DNA from: Pseudomonadota bacterium
GTDB taxonomy: Bacteria; Pseudomonadota; Alphaproteobacteria; Caulobacterales; Aquidulcibacteraceae
Direction: 5' to 3'
Length of the DNA: 6,231 nucleotides
Assembly: GCA_023461135.1 (NCBI GenBank)
Contig: JAEWNX010000258.1
Location: 1 to 6,231 of the forward strand
Shown: positions 1 through 5,377 of the stretch, piece after piece
Numbering within the stretch: the first letter of the stretch is position 1
Layout: each line of letters starts with the position of its first letter
The notes under the pieces: generated by a model
Seen by the model: only the letters and a program-made list of their open reading frames with translations
The model's database searches: none
What the model was told of the DNA's origin: nothing
Program-made: the position numbers and the translations under genes

Positions 1-161
1 AGCGTCGTCTGCGGATCGAAGCGGTACGCGTCATCGAACTCCGGCACGTATTCGGTCTTCTTGGAGAAGGCCGGAATCTTCATGTCGCTGTCGACGCCGA
101 ACGTGCGGGCGGAGACCTGCTTGTCAGGTTTCATGGTGAGGAGGTCGTCGGCGCTGGTCAT
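1..161 (-). CDS. cobS: Cobaltochelatase subunit CobS, N-terminal fragment
   Basis: The first 53 residues of a minus-strand protein are visible before the window edge cuts it. The start MTSADDLLTMKP leads into a stretch with MKIPAFSKKTEYVPEFDDAY and then FDPQTT. This matches the N-terminal signature of CobS, the AAA+ ATPase subunit of the aerobic CobN-CobS-CobT complex, which inserts cobalt into the corrin ring in the cytoplasm. The AAA+ domain lies outside the window. The start is the ATG at 161. An in-frame ATG at 134 is possible but has no ribosome binding site. Upstream of 161 there is only a weak purine stretch (AAGAAG) at the edge of a tandem repeat. The J-domain protein gene lies upstream on the same strand, 97 bases away, an arrangement common in alphaproteobacteria. 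The family call is firm from the N-terminal motif alone. Whether the organism makes cobalamin cannot be told from here. Confidence 0.9.
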   Translation of the reverse strand, partial: MTSADDLLTMKPDKQVSARTFGVDSDMKIPAFSKKTEYVPEFDDAYRFDPQTT

Positions 162-167
162 TCGGCT

Positions 168-197
168 TCTTGAGGATGGTGTCTTGAGGATGGTGTC
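168..197. repeat. 14-bp tandem repeat upstream of cobS
   Basis: The unit TCTTGAGGATGGTG occurs at 168-181 and again at 182-195 without a mismatch, followed by two more bases of the unit. It lies 7 bases before the cobS start codon, so its minus-strand form CACCATCCTCAAGA would sit in the cobS leader, where the ribosome binding site should be. The rest of the gap (198-258) holds only a CGCCGC/GCGGCG inverted repeat (220-225 with 241-246). Confidence 0.85.
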
Positions 198-258
198 GGG
201 GGATGGGCTTACCTTATCGCGCCGCAGCATGCAGCAAAAGGCGGCGAATTGCCGGAGC

Positions 259-885
259 TTAGACCAGTCCGCCCGCCTTCAGCGTCTGGTATGCGGTGAT
301 TACGCGGTGGAGGTTCGCCTCCGCGCCGCGGTCGCCGCCATTGGAATCCGGGTGCCAGCGCTTGACCAACTCGGCGTAGCGCGTGCGGATTTGGCTGGAG
401 TTCGCCCCTTCCTCCAGCGCCAGCGCTTCGAACGCGAGCGTTTGAAGGCGCGTCAGCCGGCGGGTTGGCCGCGTGCTTTCCCCAGCGGGACGGGACGCGG
501 CCTCACCGAAGAAAGAGAATGGATCGGTGCGGCGGCCAGCTTGGAAGCCGCGCATCGCTGCGGAGAGGCGGTCGCCGCGGCCGCCCCGGAAGGTCCAGGT
601 CGGGCGATGCCCGGTTTCTTCTTTCTTTTGATAGTCGGCCAGCTCGGCATCGCTCATGCCGGCGAAGTAGTTCCAACGCCGGTTGTAGTCGGACGCGTGC
701 TGATAGCAGAAATGCCAGTACTGCCCGGCGTGGTCGCGCCCTTTCGGCGCCCTATGCATCCCCGCGCGTTGGCATCCAACATGATCGCAGGGCCGGTCCT
801 CCGGCTCGCGCGCCATCGTCGCCGCGTCAGGTTTCTTGACGCGGATGTCGACGAATTTCGGCCGGTATTCGAAAGACGCGGACAT
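259..885 (-). CDS. J-domain protein with N-terminal Cys/His module (DnaJ family)
   Basis: This 208-residue protein has its J-domain at the C-terminus, roughly residues 143-206. The diagnostic HPD tripeptide at 178-180 stimulates the ATPase of a DnaK-type Hsp70. The N-terminal half (about 5-100) begins FEYRPKFVDIRVKKPD, then has C33, C38, C60 and H63, then SDYNRRWNYFAGMSDAEL. This is the conserved alphaproteobacterial form that sits beside cobS. The Cys/His set could bind a metal, but that is an inference. There is no signal peptide, zinc-finger repeat or G/F region, so it is not a full DnaJ and is probably a specialised cytoplasmic co-chaperone. The start is the ATG at 885, with no clear ribosome binding site. 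The gene is divergent from bolA (57 bases between start codons) and upstream of cobS on the same strand. The Hsp70 partner and client are unknown. Confidence 0.92.
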   Translation of the reverse strand: MSASFEYRPKFVDIRVKKPDAATMAREPEDRPCDHVGCQRAGMHRAPKGRDHAGQYWHFCYQHASDYNRRWNYFAGMSDAELADYQKKEETGHRPTWTFRGGRGDRLSAAMRGFQAGRRTDPFSFFGEAASRPAGESTRPTRRLTRLQTLAFEALALEEGANSSQIRTRYAELVKRWHPDSNGGDRGAEANLHRVITAYQTLKAGGLV

Positions 886-942
886 GGGCTAGCGAGTATG
901 GGCGCCAAGGGTTAAGCGGACAAGGAATTGACAGGCGACAAA

Positions 943-1221
943 ATGCATCTTTCGCGCGCCGAGCGCATGCAAACGCTGCTTACGGCAGAGTTCGCGCCGC
1001 AAAACATCGTGATCGAGGATCAATCTTCGCAGCATGCGGGGCACGCAGGCGCGCGGCCTGGCGGGCAAACGCATTACCGCCTGACGCTGGTGTCCACAGC
1101 GTTCGAGGGGCTTTCGCGCGTGGCGCGCCAGCGTTTGGTATATCAGGCGCTTCGTGAAGAATTTGAAACCGGCTTGCACGCGCTCTCGCTGGACCTAAAA
1201 ACTCCCTCTGAGGCGCGCTGA
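943..1221 (+). CDS. bolA: BolA family protein
   Basis: This is a 92-residue BolA-family protein. These small proteins have a KH-like fold and usually pair with a monothiol glutaredoxin to handle [2Fe-2S] clusters; some also act as transcription regulators. Visible hallmarks are SSQHAGH (residues 28-34), H44 in the QTHYRL strand, and the helix RQRLVYQAL (63-71), followed by GLHALSL with H79. The loop has histidines and no cysteine, so it is of the His type. I place the start at the ATG at 943. An in-frame TTG at 928 would add five residues, but the AAGGA at 922-926 is only 1 base from that TTG. For the ATG, AAGGA is somewhat far (16 bases) and the AGGCG at 932-936 is weak, so the start is not settled. 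The gene is divergent from the J-domain gene and lies 21 bases before the DUF1214 gene. Confidence 0.9.
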   Translation: MHLSRAERMQTLLTAEFAPQNIVIEDQSSQHAGHAGARPGGQTHYRLTLVSTAFEGLSRVARQRLVYQALREEFETGLHALSLDLKTPSEAR

Positions 1222-1242
1222 AGGCGCGTCGGGGGAACGGCG

Positions 1243-1833
1243 GTGCTGCGGCAGGTTTTGACGTGGGCGGCGGCGATCATGGTCGGCATCGTGCTTGGCG
1301 GGGCGAGCGCCTGGGCGACGCTTGAGGCCGGCGGCCACAATTTCAGCGAACGCTACGGCGCGTGGGCGCACAATCGCGCCACGGGCTCGACGGCGGCGGG
1401 GCCCTACACCCGCGCGATCATCGCCAAGGAGGGCTTGCTCGCGCTCAGCGCGCGGGAGGCGCTCTATTTCAACCTTGCCGAAGATCAGGACGGGCGCGCG
1501 CTCAGCGATAGCTGCGCCTATGAGCTGGCCGGGCGCGAGCCGGCGGCCCGCTGGTGGTCGGTGACGATGTACGCCGACGACGGCTTTCTCGTGCAGAACA
1601 GCGACCACGCGCACTCCATCGACGCTTCGCAGGTGCGGCCGGGGCCGGACGGCGTGTGGCGCGCCCGTATTGCGCCCGTGCGCGGCGATGCGGCGTACTG
1701 GCTCTCTTCGCGCGCCGCGAGACGCAATTTCTCGCTGACGCTGCGCGTTTACAATCCGCAGCGCGACTTCCGCGCGAGTGCGGAGACGCTTCCTGCGCTC
1801 ACGCGCCTCACGTGCGCGGGAGAGGCCTCATGA
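1243..1833 (+). CDS. DUF1214 domain protein, membrane-anchored
   Basis: This 196-residue protein begins with a hydrophobic segment (about 5-26, TWAAAIMVGIVLGGASAWA) that could be a signal anchor, so the rest is probably periplasmic. The DUF1214 signature is clear: ARWWSVTMYADDGFLVQN (102-119), SID (125-127), DGVWRARIAP (136-145), YWL (152-154) and FSLTLRVYNP (163-172). The biochemical function of this family is not established. The start is a GTG at 1243 preceded by a purine-rich GGGGGAACGG at 1231-1240. The next in-frame ATG (1279) would remove part of the membrane segment. The protein carries only the DUF1214 half of the larger DUF1254-DUF1214 proteins, and the other half is the next gene. 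The two overlap by 4 bases (ATGA), so they are almost certainly translated together. Cys91 and Cys191 could form a disulfide, which is speculative. Confidence 0.88.
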   Translation: MLRQVLTWAAAIMVGIVLGGASAWATLEAGGHNFSERYGAWAHNRATGSTAAGPYTRAIIAKEGLLALSAREALYFNLAEDQDGRALSDSCAYELAGREPAARWWSVTMYADDGFLVQNSDHAHSIDASQVRPGPDGVWRARIAPVRGDAAYWLSSRAARRNFSLTLRVYNPQRDFRASAETLPALTRLTCAGEAS

Positions 1834-2351
1834 GCTCGGCGAAATACGTGATTGGCGCGTTGCTGATTGCCGCGATCGCCCATCTTGCGATCATCTTCGC
1901 CACGCCGCGGGTGTTGATGAATGTTGCGTTCGATCGGCTCAGCGCCGGCGGCGCCAACGCGTGGCGCATCGCCGATCGGGTCACGCCGCTGTCGCGCACT
2001 ATTGTGCGCCCGTCGCCCGACTTTGCGTACTCGGCGTGCGCGTACGATTTGGCGGACGGCCCGCTCACCATTCGGGTCGGCTCGTGGCACGCGTATTGGT
2101 CGCTGTCGCTCTACGCGGCCAACAGCGACAATTATTTCGTGATCGACGATCGTGAGGCGCACAGCGGGACGGAGATCGTGCTGGTGCGGCGCCGGCGTGA
2201 CGGTCCTGAGGACGCCGCACGCGTAGTTCAGAGCCCGAGCACACGCGGGATCGCACTGATCCGGCGGCTGGCGCCAACATCCGACGAGTACAATCGGGCG
2301 CGTGAGGTCGCGCGCGGCGATGTGTGCGGGGCGATCGCGCCGGGCGCCTAA
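1830..2351 (+). CDS. DUF1254 domain protein, membrane-anchored
   Basis: This 173-residue protein has an N-terminal hydrophobic segment (about 6-24, YVIGALLIAAIAHLAIIFA) and then a DUF1254-like region. Recognisable elements are FAYSACAYDLADGPLTIRVG (65-84), YWSLSLYAANSDNYFVIDD (89-107) and SPSTRGIALIRRL (135-147). The catalytic activity, if any, is unknown. The start ATG at 1830 overlaps the TGA of the DUF1214 gene, and GGGAGAGG at 1818-1825 lies 4 bases before it, so translational coupling is very likely. In fused family members DUF1254 comes first; here it is encoded second. The TAA stop (2349-2351) overlaps the stop of the convergent mmcB gene, leaving no room for a terminator between them. 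The DUF1254 call rests on motif resemblance and on the partner gene, and is a little less secure than the DUF1214 call. Confidence 0.82.
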   Translation: MSSAKYVIGALLIAAIAHLAIIFATPRVLMNVAFDRLSAGGANAWRIADRVTPLSRTIVRPSPDFAYSACAYDLADGPLTIRVGSWHAYWSLSLYAANSDNYFVIDDREAHSGTEIVLVRRRRDGPEDAARVVQSPSTRGIALIRRLAPTSDEYNRAREVARGDVCGAIAPGA

Positions 2352-2776
2352 TAAGGCGTGAGCCGCTGCGCCGCGAGCCTTGCGAACAGCAGCGTCACCG
2401 CCTTGCGACGTGCGCCGGCAAGCGGACGGGCAGCGCAATCGCGCAAGATCGCGCCGCCGAAGCCATCGGCGACGATAAGGCCGCACTCCTCAGGAATGCG
2501 CTCGCGCGGAAACGCATCCGTCACCCCGAAGAAGAAACGATCGCAATAGTCAATATAATCCGGCCATTTACAGTCGACGGCAAAATCTTCCAAGCACGAT
2601 TTCGTCTCGATGATCCAGATTTCGCCGTGCGGCGTGAGGCCCATCACATCGGCGCGCCGTCCGTTCGACAGCGGCACTTCGAGCACCGAGGCCAGCCCGT
2701 GATCGGCAAGCACGCGCGTGACGCCGCGCGCAAGCAGCGCGGTTGTGTCGGGACGAGACAGCGGCAGCGCATCCAT
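2348..2776 (-). CDS. mmcB: MmcB family DNA repair protein (PD-(D/E)xK nuclease fold)
   Basis: This 142-residue protein matches MmcB, which in Caulobacter crescentus is an SOS-regulated gene linked to mitomycin C resistance. The core looks like a PD-(D/E)xK nuclease: E33 in an early helix, D43 in GRRADVMGL (39-47), and E57-T-K59 in GEIWIIETKSC (51-61). These are followed by the family-typical KWPDYIDYCDRFFFGV (70-85), CGLIVADGFGGAILRD (98-113) and ARRKAVTLLFARLAAQRL (122-139). All the presumed catalytic residues are present, so the copy looks intact. The start is the ATG at 2776. The open frame continues further upstream, but residues beyond this ATG are Arg/Ala-rich shadow sequence, and the length fits the family. 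GGGAA lies about 12 bases upstream, a weak ribosome binding site. A GTTC-type repeat near 2809-2825 may relate to SOS control. The nuclease activity itself is inferred. Confidence 0.9.
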   Translation of the reverse strand: MDALPLSRPDTTALLARGVTRVLADHGLASVLEVPLSNGRRADVMGLTPHGEIWIIETKSCLEDFAVDCKWPDYIDYCDRFFFGVTDAFPRERIPEECGLIVADGFGGAILRDCAARPLAGARRKAVTLLFARLAAQRLTPY

Positions 2777-2808
2777 GTCGATGTATTTTTCCCACGTCTG
2801 GTGCGCCC

Positions 2809-2825
2809 GAACAAGCGCGCGGAAC
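2809..2825 (-). promoter_or_regulatory. Near-consensus SOS-box-like repeat upstream of mmcB
   Basis: On the minus strand two GTTC half-sites (2825-2822 and 2812-2809) are separated by 9 bases, 32 bases before the mmcB start. The alphaproteobacterial LexA box is GTTC-N7-GTTC, so the spacing is 2 bases too long. The position and the gene make it worth recording, but the spacing argues against a functional LexA site. Confidence 0.22.
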
Positions 2826-2856
2826 CGCTGTTTCCCGCGCCGCGTTGGCGCGATGA

Positions 2857-3537
2857 ATGCGCTGGGCTCACCTCCTCTGCATTGGCGTGGCGACGCTGCT
2901 TTCAGGCTGCGGGCTCGGCGCGCAATACCCCGAGTTCTCGGCCAAGCAATACCGCCTCGAGGGCGAACGCACGCTCCCCGGCACGGATGTCTCCGGACCG
3001 GCCACGTTTTATCGCGACGGCGAGCGCTTGCGCTACGAGGGCCTGTTGGAGAAGCACGGCGTCGCCACGGTGGTGTACGATCCGGCGCGCAACGCCGCGT
3101 ACCTGCTGCAGTCATCTGCGTCGCGCCGGCGGCTGTTCGCTGGCGAGACGCCGCGGCGGCTCGCGATGCAATTGAGCGAAGCCGATACGCCGCAGCCCTT
3201 AGAGGTGGCTTGGGCTGCACTCGGCGCGAGCAACGTGCGCGCATTCGGGCGCTGCCGGGTCGCAGGCGAGCGGGGCAACCTTTGGCGTCCGCGCGAGCCG
3301 ATCGCGCCGGGTGTCGTGCGCACCGCGTGCATTGCCCCTGACGGCATCGTGTTGCGCCTCATGGAGAACGACACGGTTCTGTTCGAGGCGACATCGGTGA
3401 CGCGCGGACCGCAGCAACCCTCGCTGTTCGTTATCCCTGAGACGTACCAGATCATGAACAACGCCGAGCTGGCGCAGGTGGAAGACGAAACCATCGAGAC
3501 CAGCGCCGCAGGCGCGCCACAAACAGAAACGCCGTAA
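2857..3537 (+). CDS. Putative lipoprotein of unknown function, possibly DUF4412-like
   Basis: This 226-residue protein starts with a lipoprotein signal peptide: MRWAHLLCIGVATLLSGC, with lipobox L15-S16-G17-C18. Residue +2 is Gly, so outer-membrane sorting is likely. Residues about 30-90 alternate short strands (FYRDGERLRYEG, VATVVYDPARNAAYLLQ), reminiscent of DUF4412/LolA-like beta proteins. The later part has GRCRVAGE (131-138), RTACIAPDGIVLRL (155-168) and FVIPETYQIM (191-200). Cys133 and Cys158 could pair in the oxidising periplasm. The C-terminal 25 residues are acidic and Ala/Thr-rich and probably disordered. I chose the ATG at 2857 because it gives a clean signal peptide; ribosome binding is weak. 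The gene is divergent from mmcB with 80 bases between, and converges on the di-iron protein gene with 21 bases between. I cannot name a function. Confidence 0.82.
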   Translation: MRWAHLLCIGVATLLSGCGLGAQYPEFSAKQYRLEGERTLPGTDVSGPATFYRDGERLRYEGLLEKHGVATVVYDPARNAAYLLQSSASRRRLFAGETPRRLAMQLSEADTPQPLEVAWAALGASNVRAFGRCRVAGERGNLWRPREPIAPGVVRTACIAPDGIVLRLMENDTVLFEATSVTRGPQQPSLFVIPETYQIMNNAELAQVEDETIETSAAGAPQTETP

Positions 3538-3558
3538 GCGCGCAGTGAACGGTGCGTG

Positions 3559-4722
3559 CTACTCGGCCGCGACGGCCGCGGCCTTCACATCGTCCAGCGC
3601 GTTGACGTTGGCGCCGAAATTGATGGACTGCAAATACTTGATGCCATCCATTGCGATGGCGTCGCCGACCATCTCTTCACCTTCAGCTTTGAACTCGTCG
3701 AAGTTCACATACATGGCGTAGAAGCTGGCGGTGCGCGGCGTGATGATGCCCGCATTCCAGAGCGTCTTCACCAGCACGCGGAAGATGTTGGTCGATTCCT
3801 TCATTTGTTCGCGGCGCGCTTCATCTGTCGCGACGGCTTGGAAGCCTTCCATCACCTTGTCCGGATCGAGCCCGAAGCGCGCGTAGATATCCTTCATCTG
3901 GTGCGGCGCGACGAGATTGAAGAGCAGCGTCTGGAAGCAGTGCGCCGCCCAATCCTCGACGATGTTGTGTTCTTCTTCGCTGAGCTTCGGGATGGTGCGG
4001 TCCGCCCAGATCTTCCCGAACTTGTGGTGGAACGCCTCGTCCGTCATCACGAGCTGCGTCAGCTTCTTGGCGAGCGGATCGTTCCAGCGCTGATAGATCG
4101 TGGCGAAGGCGCCCATGGCCAGTCCCTCGACCAGCATCTGCATGCCAATGATCTTCTTATAGACTTCCGGCGCGTGCACGATTTCCTGCAGCAAGTCGGC
4201 CAGCACCGAGCCGCACGGCAGCGGCGAGCCCCAACGGGCGATGATGTACTTGGCGAACGCCGTGACGTGACGGCCCTCCTCACGTGTCTGGTTCGCCGCG
4301 TATTCCTGAGCCCCCGGATCGCGCAGCACGTGGCAGAGCGAAGCTGAGAGATTTAGGGCCCCCTGCTCACCATGCAGGATCGCGCTCATCGACCAGCGCG
4401 CGATCTCATTCTTGAAGCGGATGCGCTGCTCCGGATGTTTCTCGAAGTGCTCTTTGACGTAATCAGTCAGCAGCGCCGGGACCATTTCGTCCGGCTGCAG
4501 GTCCATCGTGTCGAGGTCCCAGGGCTCGGCGTCGAAGTCGATGTATTTCTTGTCGAGCGGATCCCAGAAGTGATCGTGCGTGGCGGAGATGATCTTGTCG
4601 AAAGCGCTGGAACGATTCAGGTGCCGGTCGATCTCCAGCATCTTGCTGAAGTCATTCGGCGGCACGGCGTCATAGACCTCGTCCTTGGTGATCTGGCGGA
4701 TCGGGGCGGCGGAATCGGCCAT
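3559..4722 (-). CDS. Ferritin-like di-iron protein, probable oxygenase or oxidase of unknown substrate
   Basis: This 387-residue, mostly helical protein shows a full carboxylate-bridged di-iron ligand set. The candidate ligands are E119 (HGEQGAL), E149 and H152 (REEGRH), E199 (LVEGLAM), and E229 and H232 (TDEAFHH). Each Glu-to-ExxH interval is exactly 30 residues (119 to 149 and 199 to 229), the pseudo-twofold layout of ferritin-like four-helix bundles such as ribonucleotide reductase R2 and AurF-type N-oxygenases. It is far longer than ferritin or bacterioferritin, so it is an enzyme-type member. There is no signal peptide or membrane segment, so it is cytoplasmic. The first 75 residues and the region after 245 are extra helices of unknown use. 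The start is the ATG at 4722, with GGGAG 8 bases upstream. The upstream region carries palindromes and a possible promoter. The substrate cannot be read from sequence; AurF-like amine oxidation or a desaturase-type reaction are possibilities only. Confidence 0.85.
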   Translation of the reverse strand: MADSAAPIRQITKDEVYDAVPPNDFSKMLEIDRHLNRSSAFDKIISATHDHFWDPLDKKYIDFDAEPWDLDTMDLQPDEMVPALLTDYVKEHFEKHPEQRIRFKNEIARWSMSAILHGEQGALNLSASLCHVLRDPGAQEYAANQTREEGRHVTAFAKYIIARWGSPLPCGSVLADLLQEIVHAPEVYKKIIGMQMLVEGLAMGAFATIYQRWNDPLAKKLTQLVMTDEAFHHKFGKIWADRTIPKLSEEEHNIVEDWAAHCFQTLLFNLVAPHQMKDIYARFGLDPDKVMEGFQAVATDEARREQMKESTNIFRVLVKTLWNAGIITPRTASFYAMYVNFDEFKAEGEEMVGDAIAMDGIKYLQSINFGANVNALDDVKAAAVAAE

Positions 4723-4762
4723 GCGCTTGTCTCCCGGTCAGCCGCGCTCTGCGTCGGCCGCA

Positions 4763-4811
4763 TTTCTTGAATCGAAGCACATTAACTCAGCACACGGAGC
4801 CGATCAAGAAA
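4763..4811. repeat. Inverted repeat in the promoter region of the di-iron protein gene
   Basis: TTTCTTGA at 4763-4770 is perfectly complementary to TCAAGAAA at 4804-4811. Allowing one extra A in the left arm, the match extends to TTTCTTGA(A)TCG with CGATCAAGAAA, leaving 26 bases between the arms. The left arm contains a GAATC (4769-4773), a GANTC site of the type methylated by CcrM in alphaproteobacteria. The repeat brackets the possible promoter, so paired regulator binding is one reading. Confidence 0.6.
4779..4807 (-). promoter_or_regulatory. Possible promoter for the di-iron protein gene
   Basis: On the minus strand TTGATC (4807-4802) and TAATGT (4784-4779) are 17 bases apart, an approximate sigma-70 pair about 57 bases before the start codon. 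The match to consensus is modest. A second -35-like TTGACGC (4828-4822) lies upstream but has no matching -10. Confidence 0.3.
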
Positions 4812-4828
4812 AATGACGCCTGCGTCAA
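4808..4828 (-). terminator. Terminator-like palindrome followed by a T run
   Basis: TGACGC-CT-GCGTCA (4814-4827) is a perfect 6-bp-arm palindrome. Read on the minus strand it is followed immediately by TTTTTC (4813-4808). As RNA it would form a 5-bp stem with a CAGG tetraloop and a U tract, so it could end transcription of the lipoprotein gene at 4883-5332, about 55 bases after its stop. The stem is short for a terminator, and the same palindrome could instead be an operator for the di-iron protein gene downstream. Confidence 0.4.
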
Positions 4829-4874
4829 CTTACCGTTAGCTATAAGCTTTCACGCTCCCCTGCCTCCGCTTTGC

Positions 4875-4894
4875 GCCGCGCGTCACGGCGCGGC
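4875..4894 (-). terminator. GC-rich stem-loop spanning the lipoprotein stop codon
   Basis: GCCGCGC (4875-4881) pairs perfectly with GCGCGGC (4888-4894) across a 6-base loop that contains the TGA stop of the minus-strand lipoprotein gene. There is no T run after it, so it may stabilise the 3' end or slow transcription rather than act as a classic terminator. Confidence 0.3.
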
Positions 4895-5332
4895 TGCGCT
4901 TAGTGTGAGGGTGTAGCTGCCAGCGTGCCGGCGGCCGCCCGCGTTTTCGACCACGACTTCCACGGGCAGGCCCTCGGCAGGAATGTCCACCGTCTCGGTT
5001 CCCGTCGTGCCGTCGATATCGGCCACTACGAAGATCAGCCGCACGGTTCGCCGCTCGCCGTCCGGGCCGAGAGGGTACACGGCGACAGTTTCGCCGCCGC
5101 CGGCGTCTGTCTGGGCGGTGAGCGTGATGCTGTTGGGGCCTGGCGTCGCCGAGCTCAGCGTATGGCGAAAGCGCGAGAACTGATCCGAATCCCAAGTATT
5201 CGTGTAGGGCCCCAGATCGGCGGCGGGCGCAGGCGCCTCTGCGGCAGGCGCCGGCGCTTCGCTTTTCGTCTCAGCAGGCGGCGAGCACGCCGCGGCAAGG
5301 GCTAGCATCGACGCGAGGAAAACCATGCGCAT
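4883..5332 (-). CDS. Small putative lipoprotein with Ala/Pro linker and beta domain
   Basis: This 149-residue protein begins MRMVFLASMLALAAAC, a lipoprotein-type signal with Cys16. The lipobox is A-A-A-C with Leu one place further out, so it is slightly atypical. Residues 17-38 are a linker of Ala, Pro and Glu (SEAPAPAAEAPAPAAD), suited to span from the membrane. Residues about 40-149 hold a compact region with NTWDSDQFSRFRHTL (45-59) and alternating hydrophobic strands (TVAVYPLG, TVRLIFVVADIDG, LPVEVVVENAG, SYTLTLS), suggesting a small beta-sandwich. I do not recognise the family. The ATG at 5332 is preferred over the one at 5326 because CGGAG lies 8 bases upstream. The gene is divergent from the metallopeptidase gene across a 60-base region with a dyad, and is on the same strand as the di-iron protein gene 160 bases downstream, probably in a separate transcript. 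Confidence 0.78.
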   Translation of the reverse strand: MRMVFLASMLALAAACSPPAETKSEAPAPAAEAPAPAADLGPYTNTWDSDQFSRFRHTLSSATPGPNSITLTAQTDAGGGETVAVYPLGPDGERRTVRLIFVVADIDGTTGTETVDIPAEGLPVEVVVENAGGRRHAGSYTLTLSAAAP

Positions 5333-5346
5333 GGACCCACTCCGTT

Positions 5347-5374
5347 TTGACCTTGGTTGCAGCTAGGCTAGTGC
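5347..5374 (+). promoter_or_regulatory. Possible promoter for the metallopeptidase and Kazal lipoprotein genes
   Basis: TTGACC (5347-5352) and TAGTGC (5369-5374) are 16 bases apart, the latter within GCTAGTGC. This partly fits the Caulobacter housekeeping pattern (TTGACGS, 10-14 bases, GCTANAWC). It lies 18 bases before the metallopeptidase ATG, and its -10 is inside the GTTGCA/TGCAAC dyad. Confidence 0.35.
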
Positions 5375-5377
5375 AAC
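5356..5377. promoter_or_regulatory. GTTGCA-N10-TGCAAC dyad between divergent genes, candidate operator
   Basis: Two perfect 6-bp arms, GTTGCA (5356-5361) and TGCAAC (5372-5377), flank a 10-base centre made of GCTAG repeated twice. The dyad is nearly midway between two divergent start codons (5332 and 5393), with arm centres 16 bases apart. The shape suits a dimeric helix-turn-helix regulator controlling both genes. A 12-mer match of this kind can also occur by chance, so function is inferred from position. Confidence 0.45.

Noticed and set aside
61..915. Plus-strand open frame of 284 codons opposite the J-domain gene
   Set aside because: It is antisense to a well-recognised protein, has no recognisable domain, and is an expected by-product of high GC and codon bias.
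928..945. TTG start for BolA, and TTGACA as a -35 box
   Set aside because: The purine stretch is only one base from the TTG, and no -10 sequence lies 16-18 bases after TTGACA. The ATG at 943 is simpler.
1749..2486. Minus-strand open frame of 245 codons opposite the DUF1214/DUF1254 pair
   Set aside because: Arg- and Ala-rich composition, no family resemblance, and it covers the ends of three well-supported genes.
2777..3244. N-terminal extension of mmcB by up to 156 codons
   Set aside because: The extension is Arg-rich, overlaps the divergent lipoprotein gene, and the family is normally about the length obtained from the ATG at 2776.
3538..3595. CCGCG/CGCGG hairpin at the end of the di-iron protein gene as a terminator for the 2857-3537 lipoprotein gene
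   Set aside because: It is produced by repeated Ala codons at the C-terminus of the di-iron protein and has no T run.
3556..4347. Plus-strand open frame of 263 codons opposite the di-iron protein gene
   Set aside because: It mirrors the codons of the di-iron protein, whose ligand motifs are unmistakable.
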